Shown piece after piece: positions 26,197 through 33,760 of a stretch of 64,000 bases of DNA. The notes under the pieces are model-generated. The model was not told where the DNA came from, did no database searches, and saw nothing but the letters and a program-made list of their open reading frames with translations. The DNA comes from JAJZAM01 sp027391075. Lineage in GTDB: Bacteria > Actinomycetota > Acidimicrobiia > Acidimicrobiales > Palsa-688. Numbering within the stretch: position 1 is the stretch's first letter; each line of letters starts with the position of its first letter. Made by a program: the position numbers and the translations under genes. The stretch covers positions 1 through 64,000 of the forward strand of contig DAHYHI010000087.1 in NCBI GenBank assembly GCA_027391075.1. Reading direction: 5' to 3'.

Positions 26197-26577
26197 CTAA
26201 CCCTCGATGAGACCGCGGTAGGCGTCCGCGTTCATGAGCGGCGCCAAGGGCGTGTCACCGTCAGGGGTGATCACGCAGAGCCAACCCTCGCCGTAGGGGT
26301 CCTCGTTCAGGCGCTGAGGTGCGTCCGTCAGATCCTGGTTAACCTCGCTGACGGTACCGTCGATCGGCGCGTAGATATCAGACACCGACTTAGTGGACTC
26401 GACTTCGGCTATCGACTCGCCAGCGGTTACACGCCTCCCGGGCGTCGGAAGCTGGACGAAGACGACATCGCCGAGCGAATCTTGGGCGTAGTCGGTGATC
26501 CCGATCCTCACGCCGTCGGAGTCGTCACGGGCCCATTCGTGGTCAGAGGTGTAACGAAGATGCTCCGGCACGTTCAT
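26197..26577 (-). CDS. gcvH: Glycine cleavage system H protein
   Basis: A 126-residue lipoyl-domain protein. The lipoylated lysine is Lys63 in AEVESTKSVSDIYAP, and the N-terminal YTSDHEWAR is family-typical. It carries the aminomethyl group between P-, T- and L-proteins. It starts the run gcvH, FHA, ftsR, DUF151, merR, gcvT, gcvPA, gcvPB, all on the minus strand with small gaps, so coordinated expression is likely. The L-protein (lipoamide dehydrogenase) is not in the window. Confidence 0.95.
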   Translation of the reverse strand: MNVPEHLRYTSDHEWARDDSDGVRIGITDYAQDSLGDVVFVQLPTPGRRVTAGESIAEVESTKSVSDIYAPIDGTVSEVNQDLTDAPQRLNEDPYGEGWLCVITPDGDTPLAPLMNADAYRGLIEG

Positions 26578-26677
26578 GAACCCTCAACATACTGTAAAGG
26601 CGCAGGCGTGCGTCGCCTCGGCCGCCCCCTTCGCCCTGGCGCACCCGGTAGCGCTGAAGACCTCGCACGCCGGGGGT

Positions 26678-29182
26678 CTACGACCTCGCTACGGAACGTA
26701 TCTTGCGGGCAAACTCCTGGGCTCTAGCCGTGGCTTCAGCTTCGCTGGAAGCCTCCGCCCAGACATGGGACAAGGGTTCGTCGGGATCGGGTAGCACTAG
26801 AGCCCAACCGTCGTCGTATATGGCTTTCACGCCGTCGACCAGGAGAACTTCTCGATCGCTTGCCCACTCCATCACCGTCCGCATCACAAGACCTTTACGC
26901 TCCCATGGGGTTACGACAGACTCATGCGCCATTCGGGGTACCGGCAAGGCGGACACTACTCTCGACAGCTTCACCTTTTCGCCGGCAAGCAGGGCTAGGG
27001 TCTCGACTAACGCTGCCAGCGAGTCGTATGCGGGCAGGAAACCCGGGAAGATGTAGCCGCCCTCCTGGTTCGCGGCGAACCGGACCCCGGGCTTCGAAGC
27101 GGCCTCCATCAGCGAAGGCGTCGAGAGCTTCGTCCAGATCAACTCGGCGCCTGCGTCGGCGCAGATCCGCTCGGCGTGGCGGCTGACGGAGACCGGAAGA
27201 GCGACTTTCGTCGGTCCGGCGCCAGGCTGGCCGCCGTTGCGCACGACCAGGCTGAGGACCGCCATCAACGCCTGGTCGTCGCTTAGAACCACCCCCGTGT
27301 CGTCCACGAGAGTGATCATCTCCCCGTCGGGGTCGATAACGGCGCCGAGCTGAGCTCCCGACGCTTTGACCAACGACGATACCTGGGCAGCGTGCTCCCA
27401 ACGATCGAAGCCGAGTGACTGGCGCGTCGAAGCGTAAGGGTTGACCGAAAGGATGTCCGCTCCGAGTTTGGAGAGCACGTTGGGCATGATGAAACTGGCC
27501 GCTCCGTACGCATAGTCGAGGACCACCTTGAAGCGGGCCGAGCGCAGAGCTTCGGCGTTGACGCTGTCCATCAGGCGGGCGGTGTAGAACTCTGCTGTTC
27601 GGTTGGGGAAACGCAACTCACCTATCTCTCCGGCCAGCGACCGGCGGTAGTCCTCTCTGTAGAACAGCCTCTCCACTTTGCGTTGCGTCGCTTCGGATAT
27701 GTCGATGCCGCTCGAATCGAAGAACCGGATCAGCACCGACTGCGGGTCGTCGCGCACCAGTCGCACCGACACGCCGGCTGTGGCGTGCTCGCTACGGACA
27801 GCGAAACGCGTGATCGGGACGGTGGCGACCTCGAGGTCAGCTACGTCTACGCCGGCGGCGTTCAGACCCACCATAACCGCCCGCTTGAGCACCCGGGCGG
27901 CACGGCTCGTGTCACGAGAAGCCACGACGGTAGACCCCTTCTTCATGGTCGTACCGAAAGCCATCGCCAGGCGCACCGCCAGCTCCGGAGATACATCCAC
28001 GTTGGCGAGGCCCTCAACACCGCGCCGCCCGAAGAGGTGTCGGGCCCCTCGGGACTCCCACACTATCGACGAGTTGACGACGGCGCCCTGCTCCACCGTC
28101 TTGAACGGGTAGACCTTCACCCCGGGGTTGATCACAGCATGATCTCCGACAAAGCACTCGTCGCCGATCACCACGCCTTCTTCCAGGCGCGCCCCGCGCC
28201 GCAAGTCGCTCGAACGGCCGACGACTGCCCCCCTCAGGCGAACACCCGGTCCGAGGTAGACGTTGTCATGCACGACGGAACGTTCGACGACGCAGTCGGT
28301 GCCAACCCTCACGTTGGATCCGAGCACCGTGTACTCGCCGAGGCGGGCGCCGGGCTCGACCCGGCAGTTGTCGCCGATCACTGCCGGTCCGGCAACTTTC
28401 GCGTTCGGGTCTATCTCCGAGCCCTCCCCGAACCAGACTCCGTCTCGTACCTTGAAACCGCTGATAGCGACGCGCACCTGCCCGTCGAGCACGTCTTGGT
28501 GCACCTTGACGTACGCCTCGAGTGTTCCGACGTCCTCCCAGTAGCCGTCGACCACGCAGCCGAACAACGGTTTAGCGTCGTCTAGCAGCCTGGGGAACAC
28601 GTCGGAGGAGAAGTCCACTGCCTTCTGCGGTTCGATGTAGTCGAAGATCGAAGGGTCGAGCACGTAGATGCCGGTGTTGATCGTGTCGGAGAAGACCTGT
28701 CCCCAGGTAGGCTTCTCCAGGAACCTCTCGACCGCACCGTCCGGGCGGGTTATGACAATCCCGAACTCAAGTGGGTTGGGGGTCTCTTTCAGCCCGATCG
28801 TCGCGATCGACCGCTTAGCGAGGTGGAACTCGACGAGCGCCCCAAGGTCGATGTCGGTGACGACGTCGCCGGATATGACCAGGAAGGGCTCGTCGAGCTC
28901 GTCCATGGCGTTTCTAACCGAACCAGCCGTCCCTAGGGGTGACTCCTCGGTCGCGTAGGCCATCCTCACGCCGAACTCGGCTCCGTTACCGAAATAGGTG
29001 CGGATAGCGTTCGCCTGGAACGCCACGGTCACAACTATCTCGTCGAAGCCGTGTCCCTTGAGCAACTCGACGATGTGCTCCATCATCGGCCTGTTGGCGA
29101 CGGGCATCATCGGCTTGGGTTGGTTGGAGGTCAAAGGGCGCAGCCTCGTTCCCTCGCCTCCCGCCATGATCACCGCTTTCAT
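26678..29182 (-). CDS. Nucleotidyltransferase fused to a degenerate phosphomannomutase domain
   Basis: An 834-residue, three-part protein. Residues 1-230 are a sugar-nucleotide transferase (MKAVIMAGGEGTRLRPLT, PKPMMPVANRPM, VVDGYWEDVGTLEAY). Residues about 250-370 form a left-handed beta-helix of hexapeptide repeats. The rest resembles a phosphoglucomutase/phosphomannomutase. In the mutase part, the expected TASHNP serine loop is replaced by ATAGVSVR, and the DGDGDR metal loop by DPDGEM, so mutase activity is doubtful. The N-terminal part probably makes GDP-mannose or another NDP-sugar. Similar fusions are known in actinobacteria and cyanobacteria. It overlaps the phosphatidyltransferase gene by four bases. 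Confidence 0.85.
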   Translation of the reverse strand: MKAVIMAGGEGTRLRPLTSNQPKPMMPVANRPMMEHIVELLKGHGFDEIVVTVAFQANAIRTYFGNGAEFGVRMAYATEESPLGTAGSVRNAMDELDEPFLVISGDVVTDIDLGALVEFHLAKRSIATIGLKETPNPLEFGIVITRPDGAVERFLEKPTWGQVFSDTINTGIYVLDPSIFDYIEPQKAVDFSSDVFPRLLDDAKPLFGCVVDGYWEDVGTLEAYVKVHQDVLDGQVRVAISGFKVRDGVWFGEGSEIDPNAKVAGPAVIGDNCRVEPGARLGEYTVLGSNVRVGTDCVVERSVVHDNVYLGPGVRLRGAVVGRSSDLRRGARLEEGVVIGDECFVGDHAVINPGVKVYPFKTVEQGAVVNSSIVWESRGARHLFGRRGVEGLANVDVSPELAVRLAMAFGTTMKKGSTVVASRDTSRAARVLKRAVMVGLNAAGVDVADLEVATVPITRFAVRSEHATAGVSVRLVRDDPQSVLIRFFDSSGIDISEATQRKVERLFYREDYRRSLAGEIGELRFPNRTAEFYTARLMDSVNAEALRSARFKVVLDYAYGAASFIMPNVLSKLGADILSVNPYASTRQSLGFDRWEHAAQVSSLVKASGAQLGAVIDPDGEMITLVDDTGVVLSDDQALMAVLSLVVRNGGQPGAGPTKVALPVSVSRHAERICADAGAELIWTKLSTPSLMEAASKPGVRFAANQEGGYIFPGFLPAYDSLAALVETLALLAGEKVKLSRVVSALPVPRMAHESVVTPWERKGLVMRTVMEWASDREVLLVDGVKAIYDDGWALVLPDPDEPLSHVWAEASSEAEATARAQEFARKIRSVARS

Positions 29183-29817
29183 CTGGGCGGCTCGCCTGTT
29201 TGCTTGGCCAACGTCGCCCCCGCGGTGGCCTCACGCCCCGCCCGGACGGATTCGATGGCCGGGTGGAAGTAACCGACCACCGCGTACCATCCCGACACGA
29301 GGCCGGGGACTATGCAAACCCATGCGAGATCCTCGGCCACCCGGCGCCAGTCGTCAGCGGCGTGACCGGCGAGGAAGAGCGGGATGGCGCACATCAGCCC
29401 GAAAGTCCCCGCCTTGCCGGCCGTGCTCACGTCCATGCGCTTTCCGCCGAGAGCGCTGACCAGCACAAAGCCGGCGGCGACGATCGCCTCGCGCCCTATA
29501 GCAAGCCAGGCGACCCACACCGGGATGGCGCCAAGGACAACCGTGCCTACCGCCGCAGCGCCTAACAACAGCCGGTCGGCGATAGGGTCCAGGAGCTTCC
29601 CGACGGTGGAGACCTGGTCGAACCTGCGGGCGACGAAACCGTCGACACCGTCGGTGATACCGAGTCCGCCCAACAGCAGAGCCGCCGGGTACCACCCGCG
29701 GCGGTCGGGTCGTAGCAAGAGCCACACGAATACAGGAACCAGCGCCAGCCTGACGGTGGTGATCAGGTTCGGCACCGTTAGGATGCGGTCCCCTCCAGAT
29801 CCCAAGCTCTGCGCCAT
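29179..29817 (-). CDS. CDP-alcohol phosphatidyltransferase, PgsA-like
   Basis: A 212-residue membrane enzyme. The CDP-alcohol signature D-x2-DG-x2-AR-x8-G-x3-D-x3-D is complete from Asp56 to Asp81 (DGVDGFVARR, then GKLLDPIAD). Several hydrophobic segments follow. It transfers a phosphatidyl group from CDP-diacylglycerol to an alcohol such as glycerol-3-phosphate or inositol phosphate; which one is not decided by sequence alone. In Mycobacterium a pgsA-type gene (Rv1822) lies close to gcvH and garA as well. Confidence 0.88.
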   Translation of the reverse strand: MAQSLGSGGDRILTVPNLITTVRLALVPVFVWLLLRPDRRGWYPAALLLGGLGITDGVDGFVARRFDQVSTVGKLLDPIADRLLLGAAAVGTVVLGAIPVWVAWLAIGREAIVAAGFVLVSALGGKRMDVSTAGKAGTFGLMCAIPLFLAGHAADDWRRVAEDLAWVCIVPGLVSGWYAVVGYFHPAIESVRAGREATAGATLAKQTGEPPR

Positions 29818-29865
29818 AGCGGCGAGTCTACGGACTCGACCAGACGTATGACCCCAAAGTGGTCG

Positions 29866-30273
29866 TCAAGACCCGGGAAGACCAAACCGGAGCTGACCGT
29901 GGGCGTCTATCTCGGTCACCGATATCGGCCTGACAGGACCGTTGTGGGGATGTTCCAGGCATGCGAAGGTGAGCCCGGCTATCACCGGTTCGCTAACGGG
30001 GCATGTCACGTACGGCAGGTTGGCGCCCCCTACCTCGGCTTGCAGACCCAGCTCGACCTGGGAGGCCACCTCAACTCCGGACAGAACCCGGGGCGCTTGG
30101 TGGTCCAAGTCTCCTGCCCCAAAGGCCGTTCCGATACCGAGAAGCACCGCAAGGGCTATCACTCCGGGCAGGAAGTACCCCCGCCGGGATCGTCTGGCCT
30201 TCGCCTGCTCACCGCCGGTTTTCGAGGGCTGCGCCCCGGTCGTGGCTCCCACGCCTTCAGAGGCCTGCATCAT
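29866..30273 (-). CDS. Membrane-anchored DUF4333-like protein
   Basis: A 135-residue protein. A basic N-terminus (KARRSRRGYF) precedes one hydrophobic segment at about residues 33-52 (LPGVIALAVLLGIGTAFGAG). The outer part has two cysteines in VTCPVSEPVIAGLTFACLE, which resembles the DUF4333 pattern of actinobacterial secreted proteins. It probably faces the cell exterior, and the cysteines may form a disulfide. It is transcribed away from the NarL regulator and towards the phosphatidyltransferase, which lies 455 bases further on. The function is unknown. Confidence 0.65.
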   Translation of the reverse strand: MMQASEGVGATTGAQPSKTGGEQAKARRSRRGYFLPGVIALAVLLGIGTAFGAGDLDHQAPRVLSGVEVASQVELGLQAEVGGANLPYVTCPVSEPVIAGLTFACLEHPHNGPVRPISVTEIDAHGQLRFGLPGS

Positions 30274-30331
30274 CGCCAGGCTAGTCCAGCTCCGTCGCGT
30301 GCGACCGGCTCGCAGCGTCGTATTGTTGGCT

Positions 30332-31048
30332 ATGACCAGTTCTCCGCCGCCGGGACTCCCCGATGGTGGCGAACCCGCCCGTGGCGGCGAACCGACCAGG
30401 CCTGTGAGACTTCTGGTCGTCGACGATCATCTTATGGTCATAGACGGGCTGAGGGCGATGCTGAGCTCGCACGCCGATCGCGCAGTTATCGTCGCCGCTA
30501 CCACCGACGCTCGCCAAGCTTCGAAGCTCGTAGAGACTGCCCGTCCAGACATAGCCCTGCTCGACGTGAGGATGCGCGAGATGAGCGGCTTGGAGCTTTG
30601 CGAGCAGCTGCTCGGCGACTACCCTCAGCTCAAGGTCGTGCTCCTCACCGTCTACGACGACGAGCAATACCTCTATAGGGCGATGCGAGCCGGAGCCCGC
30701 GGTTTTCTCACCAAGGCTCTGTCGGCGCAAGAGCTCCTAGGACACCTCAAGCGGGTCATGTCCGGTGACACCGTTGTGGATCCCGCGCTTGCCGGACGTC
30801 TCGCTCTAAGCGCAGCGCAGGTCGACCGAGGGGGCTTGTGGGCTGGGTCCCATCTCGGTCTGAGCCAAAGGGAGAGCGAAGTGCTCGGACTTCTCGTCGA
30901 AGGCCTCTCGAACCGGGCGATAGCTAAAGCCCTGTTCATAGGAGAAGAGACGGTGAAAACGCACGTACGCTCCCTGCTACGCAAGTTAGGAGCGGCTGAC
31001 CGCACCCAGGCCGTGGCGACAGCGCTGCGAGAAGGCCTCTTCACGTGA
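30332..31048 (+). CDS. NarL/LuxR-family response regulator
   Basis: A 238-residue regulator. The receiver domain starts at about residue 25 (VRLLVVDDHLMVIDGL). The phospho-acceptor is Asp78 in IALLDVRMREMSG and the conserved Lys is in GFLTKALSAQ. The C-terminal LuxR helix-turn-helix contains LSQRESEVLGLLVEGLSNRA and ETVKTHVRSLLRKL. The ATG at 30332 was chosen because the longer open frame upstream is antisense to the DUF4333-like gene. The kinase gene follows with a four-base overlap. Target genes are unknown. Confidence 0.9.
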   Translation: MTSSPPPGLPDGGEPARGGEPTRPVRLLVVDDHLMVIDGLRAMLSSHADRAVIVAATTDARQASKLVETARPDIALLDVRMREMSGLELCEQLLGDYPQLKVVLLTVYDDEQYLYRAMRAGARGFLTKALSAQELLGHLKRVMSGDTVVDPALAGRLALSAAQVDRGGLWAGSHLGLSQRESEVLGLLVEGLSNRAIAKALFIGEETVKTHVRSLLRKLGAADRTQAVATALREGLFT

Positions 31049-32232
31049 CAGGGCCGATCCGCTTAACACCACCTGGCGCGCCCGCGCCCGACGGGGAAGG
31101 GCTTCTCGGTCAGATCGTCGAGCTGAGCTCCACGGAGCGCGACATACGGCTCCTCGCCGGGAGTGTCGCTAGCCTGGTAGTGCGAGCCACCCAGGCGGAC
31201 GCTTGCTTCGTGCACGTCGTCGACCACGAACGGGGCGAGCTGACCCTAGTAGGGGCGACCCCAGAGCGTTTCGCCGGTCTCGCCGGTACTATCCGCTTGA
31301 AGCTCGGAGACGGAATCGCGGGCTGGGTGGCGCGCACCGGCGAGGCCGCCCTGGTCGACGACAAATGGGCGGATCCGCGTTACCGCTACATCCCGGCTCT
31401 TCGCGGCGAGGATTTCGCATCCCTCGTGTCGGTCCCGATGCGCCGGCCCCAGGGCCTTGTGGTCGGCGTGTTGAACGTGCACTCCCGAAGGGCCCGCTAC
31501 TTTGGGGCCGGCGACGTCGAACGACTCGCCCGGGTCGCGGATCTCGTCGCCGGGATGGTAGACAACGCCGTCCTTTACGAGAAGTTGACCGTCAGAGAGC
31601 ACGAACTTGAGCGCTTCGCCGCTCGCACCATCGAACTTCAAGAACTGGACCGGCGGCGCATAGCGGCCGACATCCACGACGGTGTCAGCCAACGGCTCGT
31701 GAGCGCCGGGTACTACTTGACAGCCGCCAGCGACAGAGCAGGCGCGGGAAACTCGGAGCAGATATCTGCGGCTGCGAGGCTGATAAGAGACGCCCTAGAC
31801 GAGACGCGCAAAGCCATCGCAGGTCTACGCCCGACGATCCTCGACGACCTCGGCCTGCCCGCCGCGATATCAAGCGTGGCGGCCGATCTTGGGGCGGACC
31901 TGACCGTCGAGGCGCAACTCGACGACTGCCGGCTGGCAGGTCACGTCGAGATCGCCTTGTACCGCATCGCCCAAGAAGCGCTGCAGAACGTCGCTAAACA
32001 CGCGAGGGCGTCGCGCGCTCAGGTGCGCCTCCGCCGCCTTGAAGAGTCCGTGCTTTTCGAGGTGAGCGACGACGGCGTTGGCTTCGACTTGGACGCCCAA
32101 CTGCGAAGCGAATGTTACGGCCTTGCGAACCTCGCCGAGCGGGCGGCGCTGCTCGGCGCCAGGTTCGAGGTGCGCTCGGCGGCCGGGTGCGGCACGACGG
32201 TGATCGTGGAAGTCCCCTTAAGGTCGTGCTGA
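31045..32232 (+). CDS. GAF-domain sensor histidine kinase, NarX/DegS type
   Basis: A 395-residue soluble kinase with no membrane segment. A GAF domain spans about residues 30-175. The HisKA_3 dimerisation region has the phospho-acceptor His211 in RRIAADIHDGVSQR. The ATPase has NVAKHARAS, DDGVGFD and YGLANLAERAALLG. It starts with GTG overlapping the regulator by four bases, so the two form a cognate pair. A small molecule or redox cue sensed by the GAF domain is likely but unidentified. It is convergent with cbbX. Confidence 0.9.
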   Translation: MTGPIRLTPPGAPAPDGEGLLGQIVELSSTERDIRLLAGSVASLVVRATQADACFVHVVDHERGELTLVGATPERFAGLAGTIRLKLGDGIAGWVARTGEAALVDDKWADPRYRYIPALRGEDFASLVSVPMRRPQGLVVGVLNVHSRRARYFGAGDVERLARVADLVAGMVDNAVLYEKLTVREHELERFAARTIELQELDRRRIAADIHDGVSQRLVSAGYYLTAASDRAGAGNSEQISAAARLIRDALDETRKAIAGLRPTILDDLGLPAAISSVAADLGADLTVEAQLDDCRLAGHVEIALYRIAQEALQNVAKHARASRAQVRLRRLEESVLFEVSDDGVGFDLDAQLRSECYGLANLAERAALLGARFEVRSAAGCGTTVIVEVPLRSC

Positions 32233-32240
32233 TACGCCGA

Positions 32241-32265
32241 CCCTCCCGCCTCGAACGTGGCGGGT
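32241..32265. terminator. Hairpin between convergent kinase and cbbX genes
   Basis: CCCGCC (32245-32250) and GGCGGG (32259-32264) pair around an eight-base loop in the 37-base gap between two converging genes. There is no T-run, as is common in high-GC actinobacteria. It could end transcription from both sides. Confidence 0.4.
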
Positions 32266-32269
32266 CTGG

Positions 32270-33295
32270 CTACGAGCCGGCGTCGGGATCGGCGAACACC
32301 CGGCTTTTGGTTATGTCCTCGCCCTCGATGGTCATAAGGTCGCCCTTGCTCACCGTCCCGGCGGTCGATACCAGCCTGTAGGCTTGGCGCAGTCTCGCCC
32401 GTTCCAAGGCGTTGCGGACGCTGCGAGCGTTGGAGAAGCGCGGCTGGGACATGCGACGGGTAAGGTAGGCCTCGAAGACCTCCTCCGCTCCGGGACCGAA
32501 GACGTAACCTTGGTCTTGGAGCATCAGACGGCTGATCGCGAGAAGCTCCGCCGTGTCGTAGTCAGGAAAGTCCAGGTGGTGTGCCACCCTGGAAGCCATA
32601 CCCGGGTTGGAAGAAAAGAACGTGTCCATACGATCCTTGTAACCGGCGAGGATCACCACAAGATCGTCCCTGTCGTTCTCCATGGCCTGCAGGAGGATTT
32701 CGATGGTCTCTTGGCCGTAGTCGCGTTCGTTGTCCGCCCTGTAGAGGTAGTACGCCTCATCGATAAACAGCACGCCTCCCATCGCCCGTTTGAGCACTTC
32801 CCGTGTTTTGGGGGCGGTGTGGCCTATGTACTGTCCGACAAGATCGTCTCGTGTCACCGAGACGAGACTGTTCCGGCGTATGTAGCCGAGCCGGTGCAGC
32901 AGCTCCGCCATCCGCAGGGCTACAGTCGTCTTGCCGGTTCCGGGACTTCCCGTGAAGCACATGTGCAAGTTCGGACGGCCTGAGGCCAGGCCGAAACGTC
33001 TGCGGGCCCGGTCGACTAGCAGGAGCGCAGCGACCTCCCGAACCCTGGCCTTGACCGGGGCGAGTCCTACCAGCTCCGCTTCTAGCCGCGTGATCACCTC
33101 GTCGACTTGCGACCCGGACCTTTCGACCTGAAGGTCGAGCCGGTCGTCGTCGTCCAAGACCGCCAAAACGCCGGGCAACTCGTCGACCCGAGCGGCCTCG
33201 GCGACAGCCCCGACGCGAGCTGTGCCGGCACCGCCCGCGCCCGCTGGTCGCGCTCCGCCGGACGAGAACGCGGTGCGCCTGGTTTCCTGAGACAC
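32270..33295 (-). CDS. cbbX: CbbX, AAA+ RuBisCO activase (red type)
   Basis: A 341-residue AAA+ protein with Walker A GSPGTGKTTVAL (Lys122), Walker B GVLFIDEAYYLYR and the segment MASRVAHHLDFPDY, all diagnostic of CbbX. It remodels inhibited red-type RuBisCO by pulling on the large-subunit C-terminus. The GTG start is three bases after the cbbS stop. The N-terminus before the conserved core, rich in Ala and Gly, seems about 35 residues longer than in proteobacterial CbbX, so a later start cannot be excluded. Confidence 0.93.
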   Translation of the reverse strand: MSQETRRTAFSSGGARPAGAGGAGTARVGAVAEAARVDELPGVLAVLDDDDRLDLQVERSGSQVDEVITRLEAELVGLAPVKARVREVAALLLVDRARRRFGLASGRPNLHMCFTGSPGTGKTTVALRMAELLHRLGYIRRNSLVSVTRDDLVGQYIGHTAPKTREVLKRAMGGVLFIDEAYYLYRADNERDYGQETIEILLQAMENDRDDLVVILAGYKDRMDTFFSSNPGMASRVAHHLDFPDYDTAELLAISRLMLQDQGYVFGPGAEEVFEAYLTRRMSQPRFSNARSVRNALERARLRQAYRLVSTAGTVSKGDLMTIEGEDITKSRVFADPDAGS

Positions 33296-33298
33296 AAC

Positions 33299-33724
33299 TC
33301 AGCGCTCCCCGTAGCGTTCCCAGTGAGGCCGATCAGCCGCGTACGGGTGGAGCGTGTAGCGGATCCTGCGGTCGGAGGTCTCTTGTCTTTCGACCCGGAA
33401 TCCAGGTTCGTAGGCGGGACGGTTCACTATGAAAGCCAAGGCGGTCGTCTGACGTCCGAGCGAAGCGTCGTAAGCCGACAGGCGTATATAAAGGGACGGG
33501 TAAGCGTCCCGGCAGCGCTTTACCTCCCCGAGCACCCCTGCTGGGTCGGCAAGGTCGAACATCGGAAGACCCCACATCTCCCAGTAGGTGTTTCTAGGGT
33601 GGGGATCGTCGGTGAACTCCACTGCCAAAGCCCAGCCGCGCGCCAGGGAGTACTCGATCTGCGAGGTGATCTCCCCGTCGGTCAGCTCAGGCAGGTAGGA
33701 GAAAGTTCCTTGCGTCAAATGCAT
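33299..33724 (-). CDS. cbbS: RuBisCO small subunit, form I red type
   Basis: A 141-residue small subunit. The N-terminus (GTFSYLPELTDGEITSQIEY) and the block YWEMWGLPMFDL are characteristic. The C-terminal extension (about residues 110-141) matches the red-type beta-hairpin tail that lines the central channel. It sits 36 bases after cbbL and just before cbbX, the usual red-type order. Confidence 0.95.
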   Translation of the reverse strand: MHLTQGTFSYLPELTDGEITSQIEYSLARGWALAVEFTDDPHPRNTYWEMWGLPMFDLADPAGVLGEVKRCRDAYPSLYIRLSAYDASLGRQTTALAFIVNRPAYEPGFRVERQETSDRRIRYTLHPYAADRPHWERYGER

Positions 33725-33760
33725 GTTACAAACCTTTCGGTGGATGTAGAGATGGTCAGC

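Noticed and set aside
27683..28585. 300-residue plus-strand open frame
   Set aside because: It is antisense to the nucleotidyltransferase gene, with composition typical of high-GC shadow frames and no recognisable motif.
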